A DNA stretch of 64,000 nt from Paenibacillus sp. 481. GTDB lineage: Bacteria > Bacillota > Bacilli > Paenibacillales > Paenibacillaceae. Numbering within the stretch: position 1 is the first letter of the stretch; each line of letters opens with the position of its first letter. The notes under the pieces are model-generated. The model did not search any database. It had not been told where the DNA came from and was given only the letters and a program-made list of their open reading frames with translations. Below, one piece after another: positions 35,429-45,498 of the stretch. A program made the position numbers and the translations under genes. The DNA is taken from NCBI RefSeq assembly GCF_021223605.1, contig NZ_CP075175.1:4233501-4297500 (forward strand), read 5' to 3'.

Positions 35429-35464
35429 AAAACACGAGCGATTCCTTGCGCTCGTGTTTTTGTG
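35429..35464. terminator. Terminator after the SRPBCC gene
   Basis: 12-bp stem AAAACACGAGCG / CGCTCGTGTTTT; works for both strands and may also stop urease transcripts coming from the right. Confidence 0.85.
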
Positions 35465-35556
35465 TATTTCTAAGTGTGCAAATGAAGTATTAGCAGAAAA
35501 AGAGGCCTGCTTAAGTAAAGGGGGTGTTCGTTAATCAAGCCATATTTTTAACAGAA

Positions 35557-37269
35557 CTAAATTAAAAAATAACGCTGTGCTAACGGCAACTCGTCTACAG
35601 GCTCACAGCTTATTTGCTCGCCATCCACGCTAACCGTGTAGCTGTTCGGATTCACTTCAATAAATGGCGTTTCCCCATTCAAAATGAGGCTTTGCTTCGT
35701 CACTGTGCGACAACCGCGCACAGGTTTTAACTGTTTGCCCAAACCTAGCGCAGATAAACTATCTTGCTCAAGCGCAGCCTGAGAGACAAACGTGGCGCTT
35801 AGTTTAGCAATCGCGCCGCCATAGCTGCCGAACATCGGGCGGTACATGAGCGGCTGTGGCGTGGAGATAGAAGCGTTAGGATCGCCCATCACGGCGTGCA
35901 CGATGATGCCGCTCTTTAATACCATTTCTGGCTTGACGCCGAACATGGCGGGCTTCCATAGCACGAGATCGGCCATTTTACCAACCTCGATCGAGCCGAC
36001 ATATTCGGAAATGCCGTGCGTAATGGCTGGGTTAATCGTATATTTGGCGATGTAGCGCTTAACACGGAAATTGTCTGCACGACAATCCGGGCGTAGATGG
36101 CCGCGTTGCTGTTTCATCTTGTCAGCAGCTTGCCATGTGCGAATGGCGACTTCACCAATGCGGCCCATCGCTTGCGAGTCTGAACTCATCATGCTGATAA
36201 CGCCCATATCGTGCAAAATATCTTCCGCACCGATAGTCATCGCCCGTATCCGTGAAGCGGCAAAAGCGACGTCCTCGGTAATGTTCGGGTCGAGATGATG
36301 GCACATCATGAGCATATCTAGGTGCTCATCAACCGTGTTGCGAGTATATGGCATCGTTGGTGTCGTAGATGATGGCAAAATGTTGCTCATCCCTGCAACA
36401 CGTAGTAGATCAGGCGCGTGCCCGCCGCCAGCTCCCTCGGTGTGGTAGGTGTGAATGGTACGGCCTTTGAACGCCGCTATGCTATCTTCCACATAGCCAG
36501 ATTCGTTAAGTGTATCGGTGTGGATGTTCACTTGAACGTCGTATTGCTCGGCAACGTTCAGGCATGTATCGATGACGAAAGGGGTGCTGCCCCAGTCTTC
36601 GTGAATCTTCAGGCCGGCTGCACCGGCGACGACTTGCTCAGCTAACGCTGCAGGGTTCGAGCTATTGCCTCTGCCGAGGAAGGCGAGGTTAATCGGGAGT
36701 GAATCGGTCGCTTGTAGCATCGTCTGCAAATTTAACACGCCAGACGTACAGTTTGTGGCTAGCGTGCCTGTGGCAGGCCCTGTGCCTCCTCCGATGAGCG
36801 TGGTCGTTCCGCTTTGGAGTGCCACTTCAATTTGCTGTGGGCAAATATAATGGACGTGGCTATCTACCGTACCTGCGGTCACGATTAAATTTTCCCCTGC
36901 AATGACTTCTGTTCCTACACCGATGACCATCCCAGGCGTTACGCCGTCCATCACAAATGGATTGCCTGCTTTGCCGATACCGCTAATAAGTCCATTTTTA
37001 ATGCCAATGTCAGCTTTTACAATGCCCCACGTATCGATGATAAGCGCGTTCGTAATGACTAAATCCAGCACATCTTCAGCGCGAGTAGCCAATGGGTGCT
37101 GTCCCATGCCGTCACGCACGACTTTACCGCCGCCAAATACACACTCGTCTCCATATACCGTGTAGTCGTGCTCCACTTCAATCCAAAGCGAAGTATCTGC
37201 CAAGCGAACCCGATCTCCGGTTGTTGGGCCGTACATGCTCGCGTAAGTTGCTCGATCGATGATATACAT
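35557..37269 (-). CDS. ureC: Urease subunit alpha
   Basis: 570 residues, the normal length, with all catalytic landmarks: nickel ligands in [11 protein letters not shown], carbamylated Lys in GLKIHEDWG (about 219), NIHTDTLNE, active-site flap AGGGHAPD...MCHHL and [10 protein letters not shown]. It hydrolyses urea to ammonia and carbamate. It follows the fused gamma-beta subunit gene by 2 nt. No ureDEFGH accessory or nickel transporter genes are in the window, so maturation genes must be elsewhere or the complex is not activated. Confidence 0.97.
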   Translation of the reverse strand: MYIIDRATYASMYGPTTGDRVRLADTSLWIEVEHDYTVYGDECVFGGGKVVRDGMGQHPLATRAEDVLDLVITNALIIDTWGIVKADIGIKNGLISGIGKAGNPFVMDGVTPGMVIGVGTEVIAGENLIVTAGTVDSHVHYICPQQIEVALQSGTTTLIGGGTGPATGTLATNCTSGVLNLQTMLQATDSLPINLAFLGRGNSSNPAALAEQVVAGAAGLKIHEDWGSTPFVIDTCLNVAEQYDVQVNIHTDTLNESGYVEDSIAAFKGRTIHTYHTEGAGGGHAPDLLRVAGMSNILPSSTTPTMPYTRNTVDEHLDMLMMCHHLDPNITEDVAFAASRIRAMTIGAEDILHDMGVISMMSSDSQAMGRIGEVAIRTWQAADKMKQQRGHLRPDCRADNFRVKRYIAKYTINPAITHGISEYVGSIEVGKMADLVLWKPAMFGVKPEMVLKSGIIVHAVMGDPNASISTPQPLMYRPMFGSYGGAIAKLSATFVSQAALEQDSLSALGLGKQLKPVRGCRTVTKQSLILNGETPFIEVNPNSYTVSVDGEQISCEPVDELPLAQRYFLI

Positions 37270-37271
37270 GT

Positions 37272-37889
37272 TTACACGCTCCCGTTCGTTCGTCCGGCAA
37301 AGCCGTATATAAGTTTGCTGCCTCCGATTTGCACAAGCGTAATCTCTTTCGTTTCCATCGGGTCAAACCGTACGGACGAACCTGACGGAATATCCAAGCG
37401 GAATCCTTCGGTTCCTGCCCGCTCAAACTGTAACGAGACATTCGTTTCATAAAAATGATAGTGTGAGCCTACTTGGATCGGTCGATTGCCTGTGTTCACT
37501 ACTTTACGTGTGATACGAGGTCGATCAGGTACGAGCGCAATCGGTTCTTCGGCGAATATGTATTCCCCAGGAGTAAAGCCGCCTGCGCCCTGAATCGGAC
37601 TATGTACGGTGACAAGCTTCGTGCCATCTGTAAACGTGGCTTCCACTTGAACTTCTTGCAGCAGCGCGGGAATGCCGTCCATCACATCATCGACCGTTAG
37701 CAAATAACGAGCCGACTCCATCAATTCAGCTACGGATTTCCCGTCGCGAGCGCCTTCCATAATGTAACCGGAAATAAGGGCCACCGCCTCGGGGTAATTG
37801 AGCTTTACACCACGCGCCAATCTTTTTTGTGCCAATTCAGACGCAACGTAGAGCAGCAATTTCTCGCGTTCTTGTAATGTTAAATGCAT
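37272..37889 (-). CDS. ureAB: Fused urease gamma-beta subunit (UreA-UreB)
   Basis: Residues 1-100 are UreA ([65 protein letters not shown]) and residues 105-205 are UreB ([46 protein letters not shown]). Most Bacillales keep the two genes separate; a fusion as in Helicobacter UreA is less common. It is the promoter-proximal gene, with two TnrA/GlnR boxes upstream, and ureC follows after 2 nt. Confidence 0.95.
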   Translation of the reverse strand: MHLTLQEREKLLLYVASELAQKRLARGVKLNYPEAVALISGYIMEGARDGKSVAELMESARYLLTVDDVMDGIPALLQEVQVEATFTDGTKLVTVHSPIQGAGGFTPGEYIFAEEPIALVPDRPRITRKVVNTGNRPIQVGSHYHFYETNVSLQFERAGTEGFRLDIPSGSSVRFDPMETKEITLVQIGGSKLIYGFAGRTNGSV

Positions 37890-38068
37890 ATGAATAGTCT
37901 CCTTTCATCTACGGTGCAGATGAGTTCATTTGGGTGTGCGGTTAGGGCTTGAATTGATGTATGTTCGGGTGTATCGGATCGGGTAAGGCTCGGTGAAGAC
38001 ATGAAATGATGAACGCAAACGAAATCATGAAGCACTGATGAACGACTGATGAAGCTGAGATGAAGTAA

Positions 38069-38085
38069 TGTAAAGAATGATTACA
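38069..38085. promoter_or_regulatory. TnrA/GlnR box upstream of urease
   Basis: TGTAAAGAATGATTACA fits the TGTnAn7TnACA consensus exactly. It lies 180 nt upstream of the ureAB start in the 600-nt gap between urease and ald. Confidence 0.75.
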
Positions 38086-38228
38086 CAAAAATTAACATGT
38101 GCGACCTCATTGTGTCAATAATAAGTTATGAAATATGACATATAAATTGAATTTGGTTGATTACACTTACTTATTTATGCTTTTTTTGTATTTATAAGAG
38201 GTATTAATTAAAATTATTCTCGTATTTA

Positions 38229-38245
38229 TGTTAATTAATCTAACA
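38229..38245. promoter_or_regulatory. Second TnrA/GlnR box upstream of urease
   Basis: TGTTAATTAATCTAACA also fits TGTnAn7TnACA exactly, 160 bp further from the gene. Two exact sites support nitrogen control of urease; the promoter itself was not located. Confidence 0.75.
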
Positions 38246-38328
38246 TAATAGAAGGTTGGAGTAGGGTGGTGGGTTGCTTATTTCCAGCAAATTAAAATTC
38301 AATAGTGACCTTGTCATCATGCAAAAAA

Positions 38329-38355
38329 GCACCACCCCTCAACAAGGGTGGTGCT
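38329..38355 (-). terminator. Terminator downstream of ald
   Basis: Stem AGCACCACCC / GGGTGGTGCT; on the minus strand it is followed by TTTTTTG. Confidence 0.8.
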
Positions 38356-38492
38356 CGAACAATCGATGAAGATGTATTACGTCAGCCAAGTGGCTTAGCT
38401 TCTAGCTAGTGACCGGCTGACTTCTAATTGCTAACTTGTAGAGCTGGTAGCTCCTATATGGTAGCTCCTAGTTCCAGCCAGCTTCTTGACGA

Positions 38493-39626
38493 CTACAATA
38501 CAACAGCTACCTTCTTAAGCGCCTCTTCAACAGGCACGTACGTATAGCCTAGGTCGCGAGCGACCGCTTCGTACGTCACCGAGCCGCCAGCAACGTTTAC
38601 CCCGCGAAGGAGGGCTGCATTGTCGCGCAGCGCGTTTTGCAAGCCTTTGTTCGCAATTTGCAACGCATAAGGAATCGTTGCATTCGTGAGCGCAATTGTA
38701 GACGTGCGCGGCACAGCACCTGGCATATTGGCTACAGCATAGTGAACAACACCATGCTTCACATAGGTCGGGTTGTCGTGCGTCGTAATCCGGTCAACCG
38801 TCTCAATAATACCACCTTGGTCGATTGCGACGTCAACCACGACAGAGCCTGGCTGCATCGATTTAATCATATCTTCCGTCACAAGCTTAGGTGCTTTCGC
38901 ACCAGGGATCAATACCGCACCGATAACGAGATCAGAATCCGCAACCGCTTCAGCGATATTGAGCGGGTTCGACATGAGCGTATTCACTTGGCTGCCAAAA
39001 ATATCGTCCAACTGACGCATGCGGTCAGGACTCATATCAATAATCGTCACATCAGCACCGAGGCCCATGGCAATCTTAGCTGCATTCGTACCAACAACGC
39101 CACCGCCGATAACGGTAACTTTGCCACGCTTCACCCCAGGTACACCGCCGAGCAAAATACCTTTGCCGCCATGCGGTTTCTCCAAGAACTGCGCTCCGAT
39201 TTGCGACGCCATACGGCCAGCAACTTCGCTCATTGGCGTTAACAATGGCAAGGTACGGTTCACTTCAACCGTCTCATAAGCAATTGCGGTTACGCCATTT
39301 TCAGTCAAGGCACGTGCCAATTCTGGCTCTGCTGCCAAATGCAAGTAAGTGAACAAAATGAGGCCTTCACGGAAATAACCGTATTCGGCTGCAATAGGTT
39401 CTTTTACTTTTATAATCATATCCGCTTGCGCCCATACATCAGCTACTTGCTCGATAATGGAAGCGCCCGCTTTCACATAATCGTCGTTCGTAAATCCGCT
39501 GCCTACGCCAGCGTTATGTTCAATTATAACTTGATGGCCCGCCTTCACAAAAGAAACGACGCCCGCAGGCGTAATCGCGACGCGGTTTTCATTATTTTTA
39601 ATTTCTGCTGGTACTCCGATAATCAT
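38493..39626 (-). CDS. ald: Alanine dehydrogenase
   Basis: 377 residues of the usual length, start [18 protein letters not shown]. It has the substrate Lys region IIKVKEP, His in [11 protein letters not shown], the NAD-binding [20 protein letters not shown] and the C-terminal [14 protein letters not shown]. It interconverts L-alanine and pyruvate plus ammonia and supports alanine use and sporulation. A PucR-family gene lies directly upstream in the same direction, as expected if that protein controls ald. Confidence 0.97.
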   Translation of the reverse strand: MIIGVPAEIKNNENRVAITPAGVVSFVKAGHQVIIEHNAGVGSGFTNDDYVKAGASIIEQVADVWAQADMIIKVKEPIAAEYGYFREGLILFTYLHLAAEPELARALTENGVTAIAYETVEVNRTLPLLTPMSEVAGRMASQIGAQFLEKPHGGKGILLGGVPGVKRGKVTVIGGGVVGTNAAKIAMGLGADVTIIDMSPDRMRQLDDIFGSQVNTLMSNPLNIAEAVADSDLVIGAVLIPGAKAPKLVTEDMIKSMQPGSVVVDVAIDQGGIIETVDRITTHDNPTYVKHGVVHYAVANMPGAVPRTSTIALTNATIPYALQIANKGLQNALRDNAALLRGVNVAGGSVTYEAVARDLGYTYVPVEEALKKVAVVL

Positions 39627-39715
39627 TACGAATCCCCCTCAGCGCACTTAACTTTCTTCATTAGTAGTATAAATAGGAAGTGGCTGTTCGGCTTTGTCCA
39701 GTTCCATGAAAAAAA

Positions 39716-39752
39716 GACTCCGCCCTTGTGAAATTTCACAAAGGGGGGGAGC
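39716..39752 (-). terminator. Terminator between the PucR-type gene and ald
   Basis: Long stem built on CCTTTGTGA/TCACAAGGG-type pairing on the minus strand, then TTTTTTT. It overlaps the stop codon of the regulator gene, so ald has its own promoter. Confidence 0.8.
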
Positions 39753-41130
39753 CTTTCGCAATGAGATGCGCTTTAAGTTCTAAATAAATGGACACTTTTT
39801 GATCCATGCTGCTTAAATCAACTGCACCAATTTCAGAGATGCGCTTTAAGCGGTACGTTAGTGTATTCGTATGAATGTGCAGCGCTTCCGCGGCTTTTTT
39901 CACATGGCTATCGTGAGATAGAAATATTTCTAATGTATGTAGCAAATCGCTTTGATGTTCCGTATCGTAAGCGCGCAGCTTCATTATGCTCGGATGTTCC
40001 TGCGGTTGCTGCTGATTCATGTCCGCAATCGCAGGCAGATAGCGGTACAATCCTAGCTCCGGATAATCGAACACGTCTTCCAGCGCTGCGGGAAAATGCT
40101 GCTTCATTTGCAGCACGGCCAACGCTTCGCGATAGCGCTGCGCAACCATTGCGTAATTGTCGCACATCGTGCTTGCTCCCCGCTGCAAGGGGGCGGCGTT
40201 GAAGCGGTGCTTCATTTGGCGAATGAGCAGCGCAATCGAGTCTTTGTAGGATGCTGACTGCTCATTCAACGCGAGCGCATCCTGTCCACGTCCAGAAGGC
40301 GATGCAGCCCCCCCAGCACTCCCAACACTAGCACCGGCACCATTAGCGCCAGTACGAGCCGCTCCAACGCCTGTGCCTGTCGCTCTAGACTGCGGTGCGC
40401 CAGACAGGGTTGGGCTGCACAGCAAAATGAGCCGATTATTTTGCGTCACATGCAGCGCAACGCGAAGTTGTTCGGCCGTCTTAAGTGTGTAATGCACTTG
40501 GCGGTACAGTTTATCGTTAATATCGTGTTCAAATTCAAGCACGACAATTTGGTAACGCTGAGGCAAATGAACACCGAGTTGAATCGCTTTCTCGCGAATA
40601 ATGGGCTCGCCAGCAAGATGGTTCGTCAGCAGCTGCCAAAAATAATCGCTGCTATGCTGCTCTTGCTTGCGCCTTTGCGATTGTAGCTGAAGCAGCTTCG
40701 TCTTCGCAGCGTACGCCGCCTGCTTTAAATAAAGCAGTGCGCGGTCGTCCGTAGGCTGCTCGTTCTGATCTTCCAACGCCCAAATATAGCCTAATATGTC
40801 GTGCTGATTGCGAATGGCTACCGCTAATCGGTTACCAAGCCCGACTTCAGGAATTTGCTCAATCCGAATGGGCTCATTGTTGGACATCAGCTGCTGTATA
40901 ATGCCATCCCGCCAGAGGGCGCTAATGACTTGCTCAGGCACTCTTCTACCAATAATGGTGGCAATCCTAGCGGGATCGGTCTGCGGGTGATGAGTGCTGT
41001 ATGCGAGCAGCTTATGGCTCGCATCTTCGATCGTTACCGGACATTGCAGCATTTCGCTTATCATGTCAGCGATAGCCTCTAAATGGTCAAAATCTTGGTC
41101 AAACGGATTAAACTCCGCGTTCACGTTCAT
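39736..41130 (-). CDS. PucR/CdaR-family transcriptional regulator (AdeR-like)
   Basis: 464 residues. The N-terminal part is a GAF-like/CdaR sensor region (LEAIADMISEMLQCPVTIEDASHKLLAY), and the C-terminus is the PucR helix-turn-helix (HDSHVKKAAEALHIHTNTLTYRLKRI). A glycine/alanine-rich linker (about residues 255-285) lies between them. In B. subtilis AdeR of this family activates ald; its position here, just upstream of ald, suggests the same job. The effector is unknown. Confidence 0.85.
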   Translation of the reverse strand: MNVNAEFNPFDQDFDHLEAIADMISEMLQCPVTIEDASHKLLAYSTHHPQTDPARIATIIGRRVPEQVISALWRDGIIQQLMSNNEPIRIEQIPEVGLGNRLAVAIRNQHDILGYIWALEDQNEQPTDDRALLYLKQAAYAAKTKLLQLQSQRRKQEQHSSDYFWQLLTNHLAGEPIIREKAIQLGVHLPQRYQIVVLEFEHDINDKLYRQVHYTLKTAEQLRVALHVTQNNRLILLCSPTLSGAPQSRATGTGVGAARTGANGAGASVGSAGGAASPSGRGQDALALNEQSASYKDSIALLIRQMKHRFNAAPLQRGASTMCDNYAMVAQRYREALAVLQMKQHFPAALEDVFDYPELGLYRYLPAIADMNQQQPQEHPSIMKLRAYDTEHQSDLLHTLEIFLSHDSHVKKAAEALHIHTNTLTYRLKRISEIGAVDLSSMDQKVSIYLELKAHLIAKGSPPL

Positions 41131-41177
41131 GCATTATGCTCCCCTGACAAAAATCAAAACAGTCTCATACCGTCACC

Positions 41178-41981
41178 TTAATCAGCTGATGGATGAGGAA
41201 CGATCGCTTTCCAGTACATTTTGGCCAGATGCTGAAAATATGTCGTTTGCACGGATGTAATCGCAATGACGAGTGCATTGCGAACGACTAAACGTGTAGC
41301 GTCATCCATCACGATCGCAAGCTGCTGGAGATGTTCTTCCGTCTTCTGGCTGATCACTTTTTCAAGTAATTCATCGTGATGCAACCGGAGTGGATCATGT
41401 CCGTATACGTCCAGCACTTGGTCGTTATTTTGGTCCAGCTCTTCGTATAGCGAAGAGTAGGCCGCATAAAAGTCAAGCGGATTAATCAGCAATTGCTGAT
41501 TTGCCGTTGCAGGTTGAAACAGCTGCTCTAACAACTGTCTGATTGCTTCCAGACTAAGTGTAGCGCGCAAGTCTTCGACAATTAAGATGAGCGCTGCCTG
41601 TTGCAGCGAATATTTTTTACCGATATGTGGTGGGCCGACAATCGGTTTGATGTCACGCTTGACCCAATTCTGAATGGAAGTCAACGAAAAGTTCGTGTAC
41701 TCGACCTGATTGCCGAGCGCTACGATTTCATTTAAAGACAAGCCTTCTTTGTTGGAATGGTCATTTAACAGTTTTGCCAAAATAGGTGGCAGCTTACATT
41801 CACTCAATGGCGTAATCACGTCTCCACGCTCTTTGCGGCGAAGCTGAAGCTGTGTCCAAACCTGCTCTAATATGGAGCGAAATGAGTCTGTGTGAGCATA
41901 ATCGCGTTCTTCTCCGTTCGACTGATATAGCGAAAGAAGCAAGCGGGACATTTTTTTACGGGTAAGTACGAACGTTTCCAT
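41178..41981 (-). CDS. DUF1836 family protein (267 aa)
   Basis: The central region has the DUF1836 pattern: LPPILAKLLN, LSLNEIVALGNQVEYTNFSLTSIQNWVKRDIK and GKKYSLQQAALILIVEDLRATLSLEAIRQLLEQLF. That pattern predicts a MerR-like winged helix that may bind DNA. The C-terminal half is helical and ends near a hydrophobic TTYFQHLAKMYWKAI. It precedes the PucR-type gene by 47 nt on the same strand. Function is not established. Confidence 0.8.
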   Translation of the reverse strand: METFVLTRKKMSRLLLSLYQSNGEERDYAHTDSFRSILEQVWTQLQLRRKERGDVITPLSECKLPPILAKLLNDHSNKEGLSLNEIVALGNQVEYTNFSLTSIQNWVKRDIKPIVGPPHIGKKYSLQQAALILIVEDLRATLSLEAIRQLLEQLFQPATANQQLLINPLDFYAAYSSLYEELDQNNDQVLDVYGHDPLRLHHDELLEKVISQKTEEHLQQLAIVMDDATRLVVRNALVIAITSVQTTYFQHLAKMYWKAIVPHPSAD

Positions 41982-42231
41982 ACATTTTCTCTCCTTGATT
42001 TCCTTGATTCATAGGAGTTTCGGCTTAGTTTATCATAAAATCACTACTAATCGAAAGTCAAAGTTATTAATGGTTATAGAAAGGTGCATTCACCGATACG
42101 TTTGGTCAAAAAAGGTGTAATTTGAATCAGAATGGTCGGATTCAGACTTTGTAAATTAGGCCAAACATTTTTATAATAAGTTCATATGAACCTGAAATTT
42201 ATTAAACACTTTAGGAGTTGAGGATGTAAGA

Positions 42232-43584
42232 ATGGACACCTACCCCTTACTTAATTTAACACTGGTAGCGATTTTAATCTTACTTACGGGATTTTTCGTA
42301 GCAACAGAATTTGCAATTATTAAGATCCGTGCGAGCCGTGTAGACCAGTTAGTATTAGAAGGACGCAGCAATGCACTTGCGGTCAAAGAGGTTACAAGTA
42401 ATTTGGATGGGTATCTGTCTGCGTGTCAATTAGGTATTACAATTACAGCTTTGGGATTGGGCTCGCTCGGAGAGCCGACGGTAGAGGCGCTGCTTCATCC
42501 GGTATTTGATAAATGGGGACTGCCTATACAATATGCTGGCATTATGTCCTATGTAATAGCAATGGTATCCATGACATTTTTACACGTCGTCGTTGGTGAA
42601 TTAGCACCGAAGACGGTAGCGATTCAGAAATCAGAGAAGGTTAGCTTGTTGTTTGCCAAGCCAATCATCTTTTTCTATAAAATGATGTACCCGTTCATCT
42701 GGTTGTTGAACGGTTCGGCTAACCGCCTCCTTCGTTTGTTCGGCATGAAGCCGGCAAAAGAGCATGAAGATGCTCACTCCGAAGAAGAGTTGCAAATTAT
42801 TCTTAGTGAGAGTTATGAGAGTGGGAAGATTAACAATACGGAATACGGTTATGTAAGCCGCATCTTCGCCTTTGATGAGCTGTTAGCGAAGGAAATTATG
42901 GTACCGCGTACCGATATGGTCTGCTTGCACGCGAACAAGTCGGTCGATGAGAATATCGCCATCATCAAAGCGGAACAATATACTCGTTTTCCTGTTATTC
43001 AAGAAAGCAAAGACAACGTTATCGGTATGGTGAATACGAAGCATTTGTTCTTGAAGTTCAACGATTTGCGCGAAGTGAAACTTGCTGAAATTATGCATCC
43101 TGTATTGACGGTTTCCGAAGCAATGCCGATTAAGACGTTGTTGAAAAAGATGCAAAAAGAACGTGCTCATATCGCGATTTTGGTGGATGAGTACGGTGGC
43201 ACGTCCGGTATGATTTCGATCGAGGACATCTTGGAAGAAATCGTCGGTGAAATCCGCGATGAATTCGATAGTGATGAGCGCCCAGAAATGGAACGCATTG
43301 CGGATCAGCATTATTTGGTAGATGGCAAAGTGTTGTTGGCTGAAATTAATGATATTTTCGGAACGCACATTGAGAGCGAAGATTTGGATACGATTGGCGG
43401 CTGGTTATACGGTCAATACCCTGACAGCAAAAAGGGGAGCGCTTATACAGTTGAAAACATTCAATTTACGATTGTGGAAAAAGAGAAACACCGGATTCGT
43501 AAAATTGAAATTAAAAAGCCAGAAGTGGTTGAAGCAACTGGAGCAAGTGAAGGATTAGCAGCAGTTGAAGCTTCAGCAAAATAA
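42232..43584 (+). CDS. CNNM/HlyC-CorC family transporter
   Basis: 450 residues: an N-terminal DUF21 membrane domain (four hydrophobic segments; GFFVATEFAIIKIRASR, SACQLGITITALGLGSLGEPT, GELAPKTVAIQ), two CBS domains (IMVPRTDMVCL, YTRFPVIQESKDNVIGMV, HIAILVDEYGGTSGMISIEDILEEIVGEI) and a C-terminal CorC/HlyC domain. Bacillus homologues (YhdP/MpfA) export magnesium. The gene is preceded by a 250-nt gap with an inverted repeat TGAATC...GGATTCA but no clear riboswitch. Confidence 0.93.
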   Translation: MDTYPLLNLTLVAILILLTGFFVATEFAIIKIRASRVDQLVLEGRSNALAVKEVTSNLDGYLSACQLGITITALGLGSLGEPTVEALLHPVFDKWGLPIQYAGIMSYVIAMVSMTFLHVVVGELAPKTVAIQKSEKVSLLFAKPIIFFYKMMYPFIWLLNGSANRLLRLFGMKPAKEHEDAHSEEELQIILSESYESGKINNTEYGYVSRIFAFDELLAKEIMVPRTDMVCLHANKSVDENIAIIKAEQYTRFPVIQESKDNVIGMVNTKHLFLKFNDLREVKLAEIMHPVLTVSEAMPIKTLLKKMQKERAHIAILVDEYGGTSGMISIEDILEEIVGEIRDEFDSDERPEMERIADQHYLVDGKVLLAEINDIFGTHIESEDLDTIGGWLYGQYPDSKKGSAYTVENIQFTIVEKEKHRIRKIEIKKPEVVEATGASEGLAAVEASAK

Positions 43585-43605
43585 GTTCATAATAGACATA
43601 AAGCT

Positions 43606-43633
43606 TGAACCTCAGTCTAATGACTGGGGTTCA
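43606..43633 (+). terminator. Hairpin after the CNNM gene
   Basis: 12-bp stem TGAACCTCAGTC / GACTGGGGTTCA (one G-U pair); no strong T-run. Confidence 0.5.
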
Positions 43634-43719
43634 GTTGTGCTTAGTTGCACGTGTATCCTAAGTGCGTGAACATGTAGTTCGCAGCATTGCAGCAGTGAGT
43701 TGGGAGGATTAAATTAGAA

Positions 43720-44529
43720 ATGGATTTGTTAGCGGCTTTATTGTTAGGCATTATTGAGGGCTTAACGGAATTTCTCCCGGTGTCGTCGACGGGGCACATG
43801 ATTTTGACGACGCATTTGCTCGGCCTGACGGACGAGAGTATTAAGACGTTTGAGGTGTTTGTTCAGCTAGGTGCAGTTCTAGCTGTAGTCGTGCTTTACT
43901 TCAACAAGTTTATTGATATGCTGGTCGTATCGATAAAGCCACCGAAGACAGGTGAAAAGCGTCTGAATATGTATCATATTATTTTGGCGATGATTCCGGG
44001 TGTTGTTGGTGGTGTTGTTCTACGTGACTTCATTAAACAATATTTGTTCGGTGCGCAAACGGTTGTATGGAGTTTGATTGCTGGCGGTATCTTAATGATT
44101 ATTGCTGACAAAGTATACAAGCGTAGAGCGGGTGCATCATCTGCGAACACGGTTGACCAAATTACGTACAAGCAAGCGGCTGGTATTGGTTTGTTCCAAA
44201 TGTTCGCGTTGTGGCCTGGCTTCTCGCGTTCGGGCTCGACGATTTCGGGTGGCTTGCTGCTTGGCGTAAGCCATACGGCTGCCGCAGAGTTCACGTTCTT
44301 GTTGTCTGTGCCGATGATGGTTGGTGCAACAGGCTATGACTTGCTCAAGAGCGCATCCCACTTATCGATGGACGATTTCAGCTTTTTCGCGACAGGCTTT
44401 ATTGCTGCGTTCGTGGTTGCGATGCTCGCGATCAAGACGTTCTTGAACTTGTTGAAGCGATTGCCATTTGCGTATTTCGCATACTATCGCTTTGTACTCG
44501 CGATTGTGTTTATGATATTTTTCTTGTAA
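43720..44529 (+). CDS. uppP: Undecaprenyl-diphosphatase UppP (BacA)
   Basis: 269 residues, about eight membrane segments, with both active-site motifs: [14 protein letters not shown] (about 15-28) and [12 protein letters not shown] (about 167-178). It recycles the carrier lipid for cell-wall synthesis and is a known bacitracin-resistance factor. ATG with GGGAGG 12 nt upstream. Its terminator follows directly. Confidence 0.96.
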   Translation: MDLLAALLLGIIEGLTEFLPVSSTGHMILTTHLLGLTDESIKTFEVFVQLGAVLAVVVLYFNKFIDMLVVSIKPPKTGEKRLNMYHIILAMIPGVVGGVVLRDFIKQYLFGAQTVVWSLIAGGILMIIADKVYKRRAGASSANTVDQITYKQAAGIGLFQMFALWPGFSRSGSTISGGLLLGVSHTAAAEFTFLLSVPMMVGATGYDLLKSASHLSMDDFSFFATGFIAAFVVAMLAIKTFLNLLKRLPFAYFAYYRFVLAIVFMIFFL

Positions 44530-44543
44530 GTAACATATGGAGG

Positions 44544-44575
44544 CGGATCTTCGCAATTGCGAGGGTCCGTTTTTT
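44544..44575 (+). terminator. Terminator of uppP
   Basis: Stem CGGATCTTCGC / GCGAGGGTCCG (G-U pairs) followed by TTTTTTG. Confidence 0.8.
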
Positions 44576-44663
44576 GTTTGTGTGATTCTTATTGAGTCTA
44601 AAGTATCTGTTTATTTATTATAATTTATGGATAAATAAATGGGTATATTTACATGCTTTCGGC

Positions 44664-44703
44664 GCCTTTATTAAGACTAAATACTTAATAATGAGGCTTT
44701 TTC
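44664..44703 (+). terminator. Terminator-like hairpin in the 44.5-44.8 kb gap
   Basis: Imperfect stem GCCTTTATTAAG / CTTAATAATGAGGC followed by five T. No gene precedes it within the gap, so it may belong to a leader RNA of the gene at 44823 or be a relic. Confidence 0.35.
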
Positions 44704-44822
44704 GTTGAAAATATATGAGATTAAATGTCAAATTTGCTATTATATAGTATTAAATGTCTAGGAAAAAAGTTCTACTTGGTTTACAATCATAAAAATTGGA
44801 ATTCAAGGAGGATGGTGTAAGT

Positions 44823-45350
44823 ATGGATGCTTATATCGTAAAACTAAAATCGTTTATCTTACTCGGTCAATATTGTGAGACTTTAACGGAAATGGAGCGT
44901 GTTTGTCGATCGCTGCCGTTTAAGTTTCACGGTTCTAGATACTGTGCCAATGAGGAATATAGCTTTGGGCTAGGGAGAGACGGACGTTATTTTGCGGGGA
45001 TTCAGGCGATTAGTGCGGAGCATACGCTGCAACGGTTATCGTCGCGAATCATATTAGGTGGGCTCTATCGCAAGTCGCAGACGATACGAGTATCAGAAGA
45101 TGTGCCGATGCAGTATGTTAAGCTGGATGCGTCGTTGTTATGGACGCCGCTTGAGCTAGGAAAAAAGGAGGTGGTGTACGAGTTTAAGCGAAGGGGCCAT
45201 ACATACGAGAAGCATTGTGTATATGTGCCGCTGGAATTTTCGCAGTCGGTAGCGCAGGAGCATCGACGTCTGCCGCGTACAGGAGAGGGTTGGGGAGTGA
45301 GGGACAGGTACTCGAAAACGGACATAGAAAGGTGGGCAATTATTAGTTAA
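44823..45350 (+). CDS. Hypothetical protein (175 aa)
   Basis: ATG with AAGGAGG 10 nt upstream. A soluble, mixed alpha-beta sequence (MDAYIVKLKSFILLGQYCET; YSFGLGRDGRYFAGIQAI; a basic C-terminus RYSKTDIERWAII) without recognisable domains, signal or membrane segments. The good ribosome site and independent terminator support a real gene. Confidence 0.6.
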   Translation: MDAYIVKLKSFILLGQYCETLTEMERVCRSLPFKFHGSRYCANEEYSFGLGRDGRYFAGIQAISAEHTLQRLSSRIILGGLYRKSQTIRVSEDVPMQYVKLDASLLWTPLELGKKEVVYEFKRRGHTYEKHCVYVPLEFSQSVAQEHRRLPRTGEGWGVRDRYSKTDIERWAIIS

Positions 45351-45436
45351 GTTTGATTAGCTTGATTCGTTACGTGTGATGGGCAATGGGCATTGGTGAT
45401 GCTAGTTGATAGGTAACCATGTGGTTGATAAACAAC

Positions 45437-45485
45437 AAAAGGCAAGCTGCCAACGATGACCGATGCTGGCAGCTTGCCTTTTTTA
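45437..45485. terminator. Strong bidirectional terminator
   Basis: 16-bp perfect stem AAAAGGCAAGCTGCCA / TGGCAGCTTGCCTTTT between converging genes. Confidence 0.92.
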
Positions 45486-45498
45486 TTGGATCATGTAC

